DNA of 64,000 nucleotides from Synechococcus sp. 1G10. Its GTDB lineage: Bacteria > Cyanobacteriota > Cyanobacteriia > PCC-6307 > Cyanobiaceae. The stretch is from contig NZ_NQKW01000001.1 in NCBI RefSeq assembly GCF_002252625.1, positions 1-64,000 on the forward strand, written 5' to 3'. Within the stretch, counting starts at the first letter, position 1. Every line of letters begins with the position of its first letter. A program made the position numbers and the translations under genes. The notes under the pieces are model-generated. The model saw nothing but the letters and a program-made list of their open reading frames with translations, was not told the origin of the DNA and ran no database searches. This document shows, in pieces, positions 39,904-49,597 of the stretch.

Positions 39904-41643
39904 TCAGGCCGCCACCCGGATCAACTGACGGTCGCACAGCTCGCGGTAGCGGCCGGGACGTGCCATGAGCTGATCATGGCTGCCGCGCTCGATGATGCCG
40001 CCTCCTTCGAGCACCAGGATCTGGTCGGCGCCCTGAACTGTGGAGAGGCGGTGAGCGATCACCAGAACGGTGCGACCGGCCATCGCCTGCTTCAGGCCCT
40101 GCTGCACCGCCTCCTCCGCTTCGGCGTCGAGGGCGCTGGTGGCCTCATCCAGCAACAGGACAGCGGGATCACCGAGCACTGCCCTGGCGATGGCGATGCG
40201 CTGGAGCTGGCCGCCGGAGAAATTGCTGCCCCGCTCCTCGATGCGGGAGTTGTACCCCTGGGGAAGGGCCTCGATGAAGCCCGCTGCGTTGGCCAGCTGG
40301 GCCGCCTGCTGCACCTGCTCGTCGCCGGCAGCGCGCCCGAAGCGGATCGCCTCGGCCACGCTGCCGGAGAACACCCGGCTCTGCTGGGGCACCAGGGCCA
40401 CGGCCCGTCGCAGGTCTGCGGCCCGCAGGCCCGCCAGGTCCTGGCCGTCGAGCAGCACCCGGCCGCGCTGGGCGGTGTTGAAACGCAGCAGCAGCGAAAA
40501 CAGGGTGCTCTTGCCAGCACCTGAGGGACCCACGAGGGCCACCAGCTGGCCGGGCTCGGCGCACAGATCAAGATCCCGCAGCACCGGCTGTTCGGGGTCG
40601 TAGCCAAACCAGACGTTCTCCAGCCTGAGGCCACCGCGCACCGGGCCCAGGGGCTTGGCGCCGGGGCGGTCAGGGATCTCCATCGGCTCGCGCTCGATCT
40701 CGCGCAGACGGCTGAGGGATGCCTTTCCCTGCTGAAACTCGTTGTAGTTGGTGGTGAGGTGTGAGATCGGATCGATCAGCATCAGCAGCGCAGCCACGTA
40801 GGAGCTGAACCCCTGACTGTCGAGCCCGCCGGCCTGGATACGGGCCGCACCGATAAGCAGCACCGAGAGAATGCCGGCCGCTTCGATGAAGCCCACCACC
40901 GGATGTTGCAGGGCCAGCAGGCGCATGGTGCGGTAGCGAGCGCGCCGATGCAGATCGATTTCCTGCTCGAAGCGGTTCTGCAGCCAGGCCTCGGCCGCGA
41001 ATGCACGCACCAGCGGCAGGCCACCGATGGCCTCCGCCAGCAGGCCCGCCAGCTCGCTCACCTGTTTCTGACTGCGCTCAGCTGCTCCCATCACCCGGGC
41101 GCCAAAACCGCTGACCATCAGCGCCACCAGCGGTGCCAGTACCAGCGTGGCCAAGGACAGCTTCCAGTCGAGAAACACCATGTAGCCGAAGACCACCACC
41201 AACTGGAGCAGGCTTGGGGTGGTGTCCTGGATCGTTTTGTAGATCACCTCTCCGACCCGGTCGGCGTCTTCGGTGAGGCGGTAGGTGAGATCACCGGCCG
41301 AGAGTTTCTCTAACGCCGAGAACTCCAGCCGTTGCAGTCGGGCGAACAACTGGCTGCGCAGTGCTTGACTCACCTGCAGCGCCGGGGAGGCCAGCAGGGT
41401 GTCCTGGCCGAACTGGGCCAGCTTCTGCACAAGGAACACCGCCAGGGCCAGGGCGATCGCCCGCAGAACCCGAGGGAAATCGCCCGCGCCGATAGCCGGA
41501 ATCAGCTGGCCTGCCAGGGCGGCGAGCAAGGGCCAGCAGGCCACGAACACGAGCATGCATAGGCCACCGGCCACCAGCCTGCGGCGGTGGGGCTTCAGCA
41601 GCGGCAGCAGCTCTCGAAAGCCGGCCGGTGGGGGTGCGAGCAT
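39904..41643 (-). CDS. ABC exporter, fused membrane and ATPase domains (MsbA-like)
   Basis: 579 residues: six membrane helices (about 20-300), then the nucleotide-binding domain with Walker A LVALVGPSGAGKSTLFSLLL, Q-loop ALVPQQSRVFSGSVAEAIRF, signature SNFSGGQLQRIAIARAVLGD, Walker B VLLLDEATSALDAEAEEAV and switch His in VIAHRLSTVQGADQI. This is a homodimeric half-transporter of the lipid/multidrug (MsbA/LmrA) group; substrate unknown. ATG 41643 is firm. The start region overlaps the upstream part of the divergent S4 gene. Confidence 0.92.
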   Translation of the reverse strand: MLAPPPAGFRELLPLLKPHRRRLVAGGLCMLVFVACWPLLAALAGQLIPAIGAGDFPRVLRAIALALAVFLVQKLAQFGQDTLLASPALQVSQALRSQLFARLQRLEFSALEKLSAGDLTYRLTEDADRVGEVIYKTIQDTTPSLLQLVVVFGYMVFLDWKLSLATLVLAPLVALMVSGFGARVMGAAERSQKQVSELAGLLAEAIGGLPLVRAFAAEAWLQNRFEQEIDLHRRARYRTMRLLALQHPVVGFIEAAGILSVLLIGAARIQAGGLDSQGFSSYVAALLMLIDPISHLTTNYNEFQQGKASLSRLREIEREPMEIPDRPGAKPLGPVRGGLRLENVWFGYDPEQPVLRDLDLCAEPGQLVALVGPSGAGKSTLFSLLLRFNTAQRGRVLLDGQDLAGLRAADLRRAVALVPQQSRVFSGSVAEAIRFGRAAGDEQVQQAAQLANAAGFIEALPQGYNSRIEERGSNFSGGQLQRIAIARAVLGDPAVLLLDEATSALDAEAEEAVQQGLKQAMAGRTVLVIAHRLSTVQGADQILVLEGGGIIERGSHDQLMARPGRYRELCDRQLIRVAA

Positions 41644-41867
41644 CGGCGAACCTTATCAGCGCCGATCCGGCCCCCATTCTTTTGCGGCTTGATCAATTCC
41701 TCAAGTTTCAGGCCCTGGTGGCAACCGGTGGCGAAGCCAAGCTGCGGGTGCAGGGCGGAGAGGTCAGGGTCAACGGAGCGGTGGAGCGTCGACGCGGCCG
41801 TCAGCTGCTCCCTGGAGACACGGTTGAACTCGCGCGCATCAAGCTTGTGGTCCCCGCTGAGATCTAG
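41628..41867 (+). CDS. S4-domain RNA-binding protein (YbcJ-like)
   Basis: Up to 79 residues from GTG 41628. The S4 domain itself reads [20 protein letters not shown], then [20 protein letters not shown] and [13 protein letters not shown], and is nearly the whole protein. The first ~18 residues are not conserved, so the true start may be TTG 41682 or ATT 41676 just before LRLDQF. Such small S4 proteins bind structured RNA, probably ribosomal. With the GTG start it overlaps the divergent ABC exporter's start by 16 bases. tpiA follows after 32 bases. Confidence 0.8.
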   Translation: MGVRASANLISADPAPILLRLDQFLKFQALVATGGEAKLRVQGGEVRVNGAVERRRGRQLLPGDTVELARIKLVVPAEI

Positions 41868-41899
41868 GTTGTGGGGCACTTCTGGGCGAGGACAATCCT

Positions 41900-42640
41900 G
41901 TGCGCAAGGCCGTGATTGCAGGGAACTGGAAGATGCACATGACCTGCGCCGAGGCGCGGGCCTACGCCACCGCCTTCCTGCCGTTGCTGGCAGACCTGCC
42001 CGGTGATCGGGAGGTGTTGCTCGCTCCTCCCTTCACCGCCATTGCAGCTCTGAGTGAAGCCCTTGCGGGTTCTGCTGTGAAGATCGCCTCCCAGAACGTG
42101 CACTGGGACGATGTCGGCGCTTACACCGGCAGCATTTCGGCACCGATGCTGCTTGAGCATGGTGTCAGCCACGCGATCGTGGGCCACAGCGAACCGCGCA
42201 AGTACTACAGCGAAACCGATGAGCAGATCAATCTGCGGGCTCGCACGGCCCAGAAGTCGGGGATGATTCCGATCCTGTGTGTGGGCGAAAGCGATTCCCA
42301 GCGCGAGGCCGGCGAGGCCGAGCGGGTGATCCGCCGCCAGGTCGATCAGGGCCTCGAAGGCCTTGATCCCACTCAGTTGGTGGTTGCCTACGAACCGATC
42401 TGGGCGATCGGTACCGGCAAGACCTGCGGCGCCGAAGAGGCCAACCGGCTCTGCGCCCTGATCCGTGACTGGGTCGGCTATCAGGATGTGGTCATTCAGT
42501 ACGGCGGCTCGGTCAAGGCGGAGAACATCGACCTGCTGATGGCCCAGCCTGATATCGATGGCGTCCTGGTGGGCGGAGCCTCACTGGATCCCACCGGCTT
42601 TGCACGCATTGCCTGTTACCAGGTGCCTGTGGCCGCCTGA
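41900..42640 (+). CDS. tpiA: Triosephosphate isomerase
   Basis: 246 residues from GTG 41900. It interconverts glyceraldehyde 3-phosphate and dihydroxyacetone phosphate in glycolysis and the Calvin cycle. Motifs: [17 protein letters not shown] with the active Lys, [20 protein letters not shown] with the His, [20 protein letters not shown] with the catalytic Glu, and [20 protein letters not shown] and [18 protein letters not shown] for phosphate binding. All catalytic residues are present. Confidence 0.97.
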   Translation: MRKAVIAGNWKMHMTCAEARAYATAFLPLLADLPGDREVLLAPPFTAIAALSEALAGSAVKIASQNVHWDDVGAYTGSISAPMLLEHGVSHAIVGHSEPRKYYSETDEQINLRARTAQKSGMIPILCVGESDSQREAGEAERVIRRQVDQGLEGLDPTQLVVAYEPIWAIGTGKTCGAEEANRLCALIRDWVGYQDVVIQYGGSVKAENIDLLMAQPDIDGVLVGGASLDPTGFARIACYQVPVAA

Positions 42641-42668
42641 ACCAGATTGGGCAGCCAGGGGTGCGCCC

Positions 42669-44195
42669 TCAGAACACCTCGATCGGGGCCGCCAGGGGCT
42701 GATCGGCCTGCTCAGCTGTGTCCACCTGCACGCGCACGCTGCGGGCACGACGAGCCGATTCGCCGCAGCTGCGGGGCGTGGGGAAGAGCTTGCCGGGGTT
42801 GGCTCGACCCTCGGGATCGAAGGCGTTGCGCACCAGTTGCATCGTGCCCAGGTCGTCAGGGGAGAACATCCAATCCATGTAGCAGCGCTTGTCGGCTCCC
42901 ACTCCGTGTTCGCCGGTGATGCTGCCACCGGCGTCGATGCAGAGTCGCAGGATGTCGGCGCCGAGGGACTGAACCCGTTCCTGCACGTCGTGCTGGTTGG
43001 CGTCGTAGAGGATCAGCGGGTGCAGATTGCCGTCGCCGGCATGGAAAACGTTGGCCACTGGCAGGGAGTAACGGCGGCTGAGCTCCTCGATCGCTGCCAG
43101 CACTCGGGGCAGGGCGCTGCGGGGAACGACTCCGTCCTGAACGTAATAGGTGGGGGTGATCCGGCCGACGGCCGCAAAGGCTGATTTGCGGCCCTTCCAG
43201 AGCAGGGCCCGATCGGTCTCTGATTCAGCCCGGCGCAGGGAACGGGCTCCGGCCTGGCGGCAGAGCTCCATCGCCCTCTCCGCCGCGGCGCTCACCTCCT
43301 CGAGTCGGCCATCGAGCTCGATCAGCAGCACCGCTGCGGCGTCACGGGGGTATTCATCGCAACCGAAGAGGTCGTCGACTGCGTTGATCGTGAAGTTGTC
43401 CATGATCTCCATCCCCGCCGGCAGCACCCCCGCTTCGGTGACGAGGCGCACGGCCTCACCAGCCGCTTCCATCGATGGGAAATCCGCCAGCAGCACCTGC
43501 ACCGTCTGGGGCTGGGGCAGCAGCCGCAGGGTGATGGCGGTGGCAATGCCGAGGGTGCCCTCGCTGCCGATGAAGACCCCACGCAGATCCAGGCCCGGCA
43601 TTTCCGCCAGGCTTCCCCCCAGACGGGTGATGCTGCCATCGGGGAGCACGACCTCCAATTCCAGGACGTGGTTGCTTGTGACGCCGTACTTGAGGCAGTG
43701 CACCCCCCCGGCGTTCTCGGCCACGTTGCCGCCGATGCTGCAGACCACCTGGCTTGAGGGGTCGGGGGCGTAGTAGAAGCCATCGCCGGCCACGGCGCGG
43801 GTCACCCAGCTGTTGATCACCCCCGGCTGAACGGTGATGCGCTGGTTCTCCAGATCCAGGGCCAGCACCGAGCGCATGCGGCTGGTCACCACCAGCAGCG
43901 ACTCCTGCTCGGCCACGGCTCCACCGGAGAGACCGGTGCCACTGCCCCGGGCCACAAATGGCACGCCCTCCTCCTGGCAGAGGAGAAGCACCGCGGCCAC
44001 CTGCTCGGTGGTTTCGGGCAACACCACCAGGGGTGGTTCATGTCGATGCAGGGTCAGACCATCACTGTCGTAAGTGAGCAGCTCCGCGCGACGGGCCACC
44101 ACAGCCCTGGTGGGCAGCAGCTGGCGCAGGCGCCGCTCGATCCGCCTCCAGGGCAGGGTCAGGGCATGCGGCTCGGCCAAGGGGTCAGCCAACAA
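42669..44195 (-). CDS. glcD: Glycolate oxidase/dehydrogenase FAD subunit GlcD
   Basis: About 508 residues from TTG 44195; TTG 44192 or 44180 are equally possible and no ATG fits, while GTG 44342 would add 49 unlike residues. The FAD_binding_4 domain has VVLPETTEQVAAVLLLCQEE, VPFVARGSGTGLSGGAVAEQ and GGNVAENAGGVHCLKYGVTS; the C-terminal domain has ANVFHAGDGNLHPLILYDAN and the family's ITGEHGVGADKRCYMDW with metal-binding His. In cyanobacteria it oxidises photorespiratory glycolate to glyoxylate. Partner subunits GlcE and GlcF are not adjacent. It converges with tpiA, 28 bases between stops. Confidence 0.9.
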   Translation of the reverse strand: MLADPLAEPHALTLPWRRIERRLRQLLPTRAVVARRAELLTYDSDGLTLHRHEPPLVVLPETTEQVAAVLLLCQEEGVPFVARGSGTGLSGGAVAEQESLLVVTSRMRSVLALDLENQRITVQPGVINSWVTRAVAGDGFYYAPDPSSQVVCSIGGNVAENAGGVHCLKYGVTSNHVLELEVVLPDGSITRLGGSLAEMPGLDLRGVFIGSEGTLGIATAITLRLLPQPQTVQVLLADFPSMEAAGEAVRLVTEAGVLPAGMEIMDNFTINAVDDLFGCDEYPRDAAAVLLIELDGRLEEVSAAAERAMELCRQAGARSLRRAESETDRALLWKGRKSAFAAVGRITPTYYVQDGVVPRSALPRVLAAIEELSRRYSLPVANVFHAGDGNLHPLILYDANQHDVQERVQSLGADILRLCIDAGGSITGEHGVGADKRCYMDWMFSPDDLGTMQLVRNAFDPEGRANPGKLFPTPRSCGESARRARSVRVQVDTAEQADQPLAAPIEVF

Positions 44196-44335
44196 CAGGG
44201 TGCAGCTCCGTGACCATAGCGAGCATGGCGAGTGGTCAATCCCCCAGAGCCCCGGGCTGGCAAGACTCGTCGCGAAGTCATGAGCAAGCGGGATCGGCTG
44301 GAGTCTGGAGGGGTGATCCGCCAGTTGGAGCCCAG

Positions 44336-44341
44336 TTGACA
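44336..44341 (+). promoter_or_regulatory. Candidate -35 element for hemL
   Basis: A perfect TTGACA lies in the 253-base gap between glcD and hemL. The best -10-like hexamer downstream, GAGAAT at 44362, is 20 bases away, longer than ideal. Confidence 0.3.
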
Positions 44342-44448
44342 CGAACAGCAGGGCGTTGGGCGAGAATGCAACATGGTCTGGAAGTGCGGAAGCAGTCCTC
44401 AGCGTCGGCTCAAGCTCTTCACCCCTTTCAACGTTCGCGGATCAAGCC

Positions 44449-45765
44449 TTGACTTCGGCCCCTGTTTCGGTTCCTGCCCTGAACACCTCCCGTTCCCAGG
44501 AACTCTTCAGTGCCGCCCAGACCCTGATGCCCGGTGGGGTCAGTTCGCCAGTGCGGGCATTCCGCTCGGTGGACGGTGACCCGATCGTCTTCGACCGGGT
44601 CAAGGGGGCCTACGCCTGGGACGTGGATGGCAACCGCTACATCGATTACATCGGCAGCTGGGGGCCGGCGATCTGCGGCCATGCCCACCCGAAGGTGATC
44701 GGCGCCCTGCGCAACGCCCTCGGCAAAGGCACCAGCTTCGGCGCCCCCTGCGCCCTGGAGAACCAGCTGGCCGAGATGGTGATCGATGCCGTGCCTTCCG
44801 TGGAGATGGTGCGCTTCGTGAACTCCGGCACCGAGGCCTGCATGTCGGTGCTGCGGCTGATGCGGGCCTTCACCGGGCGCGAAAAGCTGATCAAGTTCGA
44901 AGGCTGCTACCACGGCCACGCCGACATGTTCCTGGTCAAGGCGGGCTCGGGCGTGGCCACGCTCGGCCTGCCCGATTCCCCCGGCGTGCCCCGCAGCACC
45001 ACTGCCAGCACGCTGACTGCTCCTTACAACGATCTGGAAGCGGTCAAGCGGCTGTTCGCCGAAAACCCCGGTGAAATCGCCGGTGTGATCCTGGAGCCGG
45101 TGGTGGGCAATGCCGGCTTCCTGCCTCCCGAACCGGGTTTCCTGGAGGGCCTGCGTGAGATCACAGCCGAAAACGGAGCCCTGCTCACCTTCGATGAAGT
45201 GATGACCGGCTTCCGGATCAGCTACGGCGGCGCCCAGGCCAAGTTCGGCATCACCCCTGATCTCACCACCCTCGGCAAGGTGATCGGCGGCGGCCTGCCC
45301 GTGGGTGCCTACGGCGGCCGCGCCGAGATCATGGCGATGGTGGCGCCGGCCGGTCCGATGTACCAGGCGGGCACCTTGAGCGGCAATCCCCTGGCGATGA
45401 CCGCCGGCATCCACACCCTGGAGCTGCTGCGCCAGAGCGGCACCTATGAGAAACTCGAGGCCACCACTTCGCGGCTGCTCGCCGGCATCCTGGCCGCCGG
45501 CAGGGATGCCGGCCTGCCGATCTGCGGCGGCAGCATCAGTGCCATGTTCGGCTTCTTCCTCTGCGACGGGCCGGTGCGCAACTTCGAGCAAGCCAAAGCA
45601 GCCGACACCAAGCGGTTCGGCAAGCTGCACCGGGCCATGCTCGAGCGCGGCGTCTACCTGGCGCCGAGCGCTTTCGAAGCCGGCTTCACCTCGCTGGCCC
45701 ACACGGACGAAGACATCGATATCACTCTGGAGGCGTTCCGCGACTGCTTCGCCGCCATCGCCTGA
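44449..45765 (+). CDS. hemL: Glutamate-1-semialdehyde 2,1-aminomutase
   Basis: 438 residues from TTG 44449; no ATG fits, and the family start ([20 protein letters not shown]) follows 14 residues later. PLP-dependent, it converts glutamate 1-semialdehyde to 5-aminolevulinate, the precursor of chlorophyll, haem, bilins and cobalamin. Seen: [60 protein letters not shown], and [20 protein letters not shown] with the PLP Lys. The stop TGA overlaps the ATG of the transporter binding protein (TGATG). Confidence 0.95.
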   Translation: MTSAPVSVPALNTSRSQELFSAAQTLMPGGVSSPVRAFRSVDGDPIVFDRVKGAYAWDVDGNRYIDYIGSWGPAICGHAHPKVIGALRNALGKGTSFGAPCALENQLAEMVIDAVPSVEMVRFVNSGTEACMSVLRLMRAFTGREKLIKFEGCYHGHADMFLVKAGSGVATLGLPDSPGVPRSTTASTLTAPYNDLEAVKRLFAENPGEIAGVILEPVVGNAGFLPPEPGFLEGLREITAENGALLTFDEVMTGFRISYGGAQAKFGITPDLTTLGKVIGGGLPVGAYGGRAEIMAMVAPAGPMYQAGTLSGNPLAMTAGIHTLELLRQSGTYEKLEATTSRLLAGILAAGRDAGLPICGGSISAMFGFFLCDGPVRNFEQAKAADTKRFGKLHRAMLERGVYLAPSAFEAGFTSLAHTDEDIDITLEAFRDCFAAIA

Positions 45766-46982
45766 TGCAGGCTGGACAGCGCTCCCGGATCGCGGTCGCC
45801 CTGGGGGCTGCAGCTGCCCTGGCGGCCGGACTGGCGGCGTGCGGCCCCCGCGCCGAGGATCAGCCGCTGCAGCTCAAGGGCGGCGTGCCCGTCGGGGCGG
45901 TGCTCTCGCTCACCAGCAATGCCAATGCCTACGGACAGGATCAGCAGATCGGCCTCAAGCTGGCTCAGGCCTGGTTCCAGCAACGCCGGAACGCCAACTC
46001 TCAGAAAGCGCTGGAACTGAACCTGCGGCTGGAGGACGGCGGCGGCGATGAGGCCACCGCCAGCCAGGCCTTCAACCTGCTGATCGATGCCGGGGTGGTG
46101 GCCCTGATCGGACCCACCCTCTCCCAGCAGGCCTTCGCGGCCGACCCGATCGCCCAGCGCCGCGGTGTGCCGGTGGTGGCGCCCTCCAACACCGCCACCG
46201 GCATTCCCCAGATCGGCAGCTTCATCAGCCGGGTGTCAGCCCCCAGCACCGAAATTGCGCCCCTTTCGATCGCCAAGGCCCTGCAGCTGACACCCTCGAT
46301 CAAGCGGGCGGCGGTGTTCTACGCCCACGACGACGCCTACAGCACCTCCGAGACCGTCATCTTCCAGAAGGCGCTCACCGACAAAGGACTCAAGCCGGTG
46401 ACGGTGCAGCGCACCCAGCTCAATGACCAGGATTTTCAGAACCAGATCACCTCCGCCCTGCGCGAGTCACCCGATCTGATCGTGATCTCGGCTCAGGCGG
46501 TGGATGGGGGCAATCTGATCCGTCAGTTGCGGGAGCTGGGCTACAGGGGCGCGATCGTGGTGGGGAACGGGATGAACACTCCGAACATCTATCCGATCTG
46601 CCAGCGCTATTGCGACGGCATCCTGATCGCCCAGGCTTACAGCCCCGAGCTCGACACGCCCGTGAACCGCGAGTTCGTGGCTCTGTATCAAAAGGCCAAA
46701 GGTGGAGCGATTCCCCCCCAGCTCACGGCCCAGGCCTTCACGGCCTACCAGGTGGTGGCCGAAGCGTTGCAGCGGCTGAACAAACGTCAGCCGCTGGCCC
46801 AGTTGTCCCTGGGGGAGGCGCGCAAGGCGCTGATGGCCGAACTGCTCGGCGGCCAATACGACACTCCCCTGGGCGAGATCAGCTTCACCTCCGATGGTGA
46901 GGTGGTGCAGCAACGCTTCCATGTGGCCCAGGTGCAGATGCAGCCAGACGGCCGCAGCGGCCGTTTCCTGCTGCTTCCCTGA
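45765..46982 (+). CDS. ABC importer substrate-binding lipoprotein, branched-chain/neutral amino acid type
   Basis: 405 residues. A lipoprotein signal ends at the lipobox LAAC with Cys26. The rest is a periplasmic binding protein of the LivJ/NatB group: VPVGAVLSLTSNANAYGQDQ, VVALIGPTLSQQAFAADPIA, VPVVAPSNTATGIPQ, AVFYAHDDAYSTSETVIFQ and TAQAFTAYQVVAEALQRLNK. Cyanobacterial NatABCDE (N-I system) moves neutral amino acids and has this gene order type. The ATG at 45765 overlaps the hemL stop. Lipid anchoring in the cytoplasmic membrane follows from the lipobox. Confidence 0.85.
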   Translation: MQAGQRSRIAVALGAAAALAAGLAACGPRAEDQPLQLKGGVPVGAVLSLTSNANAYGQDQQIGLKLAQAWFQQRRNANSQKALELNLRLEDGGGDEATASQAFNLLIDAGVVALIGPTLSQQAFAADPIAQRRGVPVVAPSNTATGIPQIGSFISRVSAPSTEIAPLSIAKALQLTPSIKRAAVFYAHDDAYSTSETVIFQKALTDKGLKPVTVQRTQLNDQDFQNQITSALRESPDLIVISAQAVDGGNLIRQLRELGYRGAIVVGNGMNTPNIYPICQRYCDGILIAQAYSPELDTPVNREFVALYQKAKGGAIPPQLTAQAFTAYQVVAEALQRLNKRQPLAQLSLGEARKALMAELLGGQYDTPLGEISFTSDGEVVQQRFHVAQVQMQPDGRSGRFLLLP

Positions 46983-46989
46983 GCCTGGC

Positions 46990-47922
46990 GTGGTTCATCT
47001 CCTGCAGATTCTGATCAACGGACTGGCCTCTGGTGCGGTCTATGCCCTGTTCGCACTCGGCTACACCCTGGTGTTTTCGGTGCTAGGTGTCATCAACTTC
47101 GCCCATGGAGCGATATTCACGATTGGGGGTTACCTCACTTACCTGCTGATCGGTGGTGCGGTGGGTGCCAATGGTTTGCTGGCCAGTTGGCAACTGCCTG
47201 TTTCCCTGCCGTTCTGGCTGGCCCTGGCCCTGGCTGGAGCCGGCTCCGCCCTGGTGGGCCTGGGGGTGGAGGCGGTGGCGTTCCGCCCCCTGCGCCAACG
47301 CAACGCCGAGCCGTTGCTTTATCTGATCTCCAGCCTGGGAGCCGGGGTGGTGCTGGTGAACCTGGTGCAGCTGCTGATGGGAGCCGAGAGCTACTCGATC
47401 CCCGCCTCCACCCTGGCCGCACTGCCGTCGGCACTGGCCCAGGGCGGCGCCCAGATCCGCACCGTGCAGGTGCTCCTGCTGCTGGTGGCAACCCTGCTGG
47501 TGGCGCTGCTCACGCTCTGGCTGGAGGGTAGTCGGGGCGGCAAAGCCCTGCAGGCGGTGGCAGAGGATCCGGTCACCGCCCGTCTGCTCGGAATCGACTC
47601 CGGCGCCATGATCCGCTTGGCCTTCGCGCTGAGCGGTTTCCTTGCGGGAGTGGCCGGTGGGCTGGTGGGGCTGAGCGTGAGCATTGCCGGGCCCTACTTC
47701 GGCATCGGCTATGGGCTCAAGGGGCTGGGGGTGCTGGTGCTGGGCGGTCTGGGCAGCGTGCCGGGAGCGGTGCTCGGCGGCCTGATCATGGGACTGGCCG
47801 AAGCGCTGGTGCCTGCGGAGCTCTCCGGCTACAAGGACGGGGTGGCCTTCGCGATCCTGTTTCTGGTCCTTCTGTTGCGTCCCCAGGGACTGCTCGGCAA
47901 ACCTGTGGCGAGCAGGGTGTGA
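46990..47922 (+). CDS. ABC importer permease, LivH type
   Basis: 310 residues from GTG 46990. About eight membrane helices; LINGLASGAVYALFALGYTL then INFAHGAIFTIGGYLTYLLI is the diagnostic N-terminal pair of LivH-like permeases, and LEGSRGGKALQAVAEDPVTA with RLLGIDSGAMIRLAFALSG is the cytoplasmic loop that touches the ATPase. It starts 7 bases after the binding-protein stop and ends with a GTGA overlap into the second permease. Confidence 0.92.
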   Translation: MVHLLQILINGLASGAVYALFALGYTLVFSVLGVINFAHGAIFTIGGYLTYLLIGGAVGANGLLASWQLPVSLPFWLALALAGAGSALVGLGVEAVAFRPLRQRNAEPLLYLISSLGAGVVLVNLVQLLMGAESYSIPASTLAALPSALAQGGAQIRTVQVLLLLVATLLVALLTLWLEGSRGGKALQAVAEDPVTARLLGIDSGAMIRLAFALSGFLAGVAGGLVGLSVSIAGPYFGIGYGLKGLGVLVLGGLGSVPGAVLGGLIMGLAEALVPAELSGYKDGVAFAILFLVLLLRPQGLLGKPVASRV

Positions 47923-48800
47923 GCGACCTTTCGCTGCTGGTGCAGATGGGCTTCGGCGCCCTGCTGGCCCTCTCCGTCTACCTGCCCCTGCGCTGCGGTC
48001 AGCTCTCGCTGGCCACTCCGGGTTTCTATGTGATCGGCGGCTATGTGGCTGCCTTGCTCTCCACCCGCTGGCCTGCCCTTTCGGGCGATGGGGCCGGCTA
48101 CCCCCTTACCTCCCTGGCCCTGGAGCTGGTGGTTGCGGCCCCGGTGGCAGCAGCAGTGGCGCTGGTACTCGGCAGACCCGTGCTGCAGCTGCGCGGCATC
48201 TATCTGGCCATCGCCACCATCGCCCTGGTGGAGATCCTGAGAGTGCTGAACCTGAACCTCGCCTGGAGCGGTGGCGCAGTGGGGATATTCGGCATTCCCC
48301 AGCCTTTTGCCGGCCCTGGGGGCTATGCCCTGGCCACTTGGGTGCTGCTGGCCCTGGTCTGCTGGTTGTGTGCCCGTCTGGAGGCCATGAGGCTGGGGCG
48401 TGCGATGGCCGCCATCCGCGATGACGAGCTGGCCGCCCGTTGCATGGGCATTCCCAGCGCCGACGTGAAGCTGACCGCTTTCGTGATCAGCGCCGTGATT
48501 GCCGCGCTCACCGGAGTGCTGGCTGCTCACTTCCTCAACACCTGGAATGCCCGTCAGGGCGGCTTCGACGCCAGCATCACCACCCTGGCCTTCGTGGTCT
48601 TCGGCGGCTCCCGGATCTGGCTGGGGCCTGTGCTGGGTGGGCTGGTGATCACGGCCCTGCCCGAATTGCTGCGGCCGGTGGGGGATCTGCGCCTGATCCT
48701 CTTCGGCCTGGTGATCCTGTTGGGGCCGATCCTCTTTCCCCAGGGCCTGATCACCCCGGAGCGCCTGGCCAGGCTTCAGCAAACCCTGCGACGCCCCTGA
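47919..48800 (+). CDS. ABC importer permease, LivM type
   Basis: 293 residues from GTG 47919, which overlaps the LivH stop (GTGA). The ATPase-facing loop is seen in MRLGRAMAAIRDDELAARCM followed by GIPSADVKLTAFVISAVIAA, and the C-terminal GGSRIWLGPVLGGLVITALP matches LivM. It pairs with the LivH-type subunit to form the membrane channel. Its stop TGA shares a base with the next ATG (TGATG at 48798-48802). Confidence 0.92.
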   Translation: MSDLSLLVQMGFGALLALSVYLPLRCGQLSLATPGFYVIGGYVAALLSTRWPALSGDGAGYPLTSLALELVVAAPVAAAVALVLGRPVLQLRGIYLAIATIALVEILRVLNLNLAWSGGAVGIFGIPQPFAGPGGYALATWVLLALVCWLCARLEAMRLGRAMAAIRDDELAARCMGIPSADVKLTAFVISAVIAALTGVLAAHFLNTWNARQGGFDASITTLAFVVFGGSRIWLGPVLGGLVITALPELLRPVGDLRLILFGLVILLGPILFPQGLITPERLARLQQTLRRP

Positions 48801-49597
48801 TGCAGGTTCCCTCAGCCCAGGCAACAGCTGCAGCCTCCCTGTTGGCCCTGGAGGAGGTGAGCTGCCGCTTCGGTGGCCTGCTCGCTCTCGATCGCGTTTC
48901 CCTGCAGGTGCAGCCGGGGGAGATCTTCGGGTTGATCGGCCCCAATGGAGCCGGTAAGACCACTCTGTTCAACCTGATTTCCGGCGTGGGCCGCCCCACG
49001 GCGGGGTCGATCCGCTGGAGTGATGGAGCGATCAACGGCCTGCCCCCGGATCGGATCAACCGCCTGGGTATTGGCCGCACTTTTCAGAACCTGCGCCTGT
49101 TCCAGCGGTTGAGCTGCCTGGAGAACGTTCTGATCGGCCTGCACCACAGTGCGCGCGCTCCCCTGCTCCCTGCCCTGCTGGGTCGACGATCGTTTCGCCA
49201 GAGCCAGGGGGAGTTGCGACAACGGGCATTGGAGCTGCTGGAGCTGGTGGACCTGGCCGACACAGCCCGGCAGCCGGCGGGCAGCCTGCCCTACGGCTCA
49301 CAACGGCGGCTGGAGATCGCGCGCGCCCTGGCCACCGCCCCGCGCCTGTTGCTGCTGGATGAACCGGCCGCCGGCATGAACCCGATCGAAAAGGAGGAGC
49401 TCTCGGCCCTGATCCGGCGCCTGCGCTCACGCTTCGATCTCACCGTGCTCGTGATTGAGCACCATGTGCCGCTGATGATGAGCCTCTGCGACCGCCTGGC
49501 GGTGCTGAATTTCGGCCGCCGGATCGCCCTGGGCACGCCTGAGAGCGTGCGCCATGACCCAGCAGTGATCGAGGCCTACCTGGGGGTGAGTTCATGA
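48800..49597 (+). CDS. ABC importer ATPase, LivG type
   Basis: 265 residues from ATG 48800. Walker A is FGLIGPNGAGKTTLFNLISG; GIGRTFQNLRLFQRLSCLEN is the Q-loop region typical of LivG; the signature is altered to SLPYGSQRRLEIARALATAP as in this subfamily, Walker B is RLLLLDEPAAGMNPIEKEEL and the switch is VIEHHVPLMMSLCDRLAVLN. It powers transport together with the LivF-type subunit that follows with a four-base overlap. Confidence 0.94.
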   Translation: MQVPSAQATAAASLLALEEVSCRFGGLLALDRVSLQVQPGEIFGLIGPNGAGKTTLFNLISGVGRPTAGSIRWSDGAINGLPPDRINRLGIGRTFQNLRLFQRLSCLENVLIGLHHSARAPLLPALLGRRSFRQSQGELRQRALELLELVDLADTARQPAGSLPYGSQRRLEIARALATAPRLLLLDEPAAGMNPIEKEELSALIRRLRSRFDLTVLVIEHHVPLMMSLCDRLAVLNFGRRIALGTPESVRHDPAVIEAYLGVSS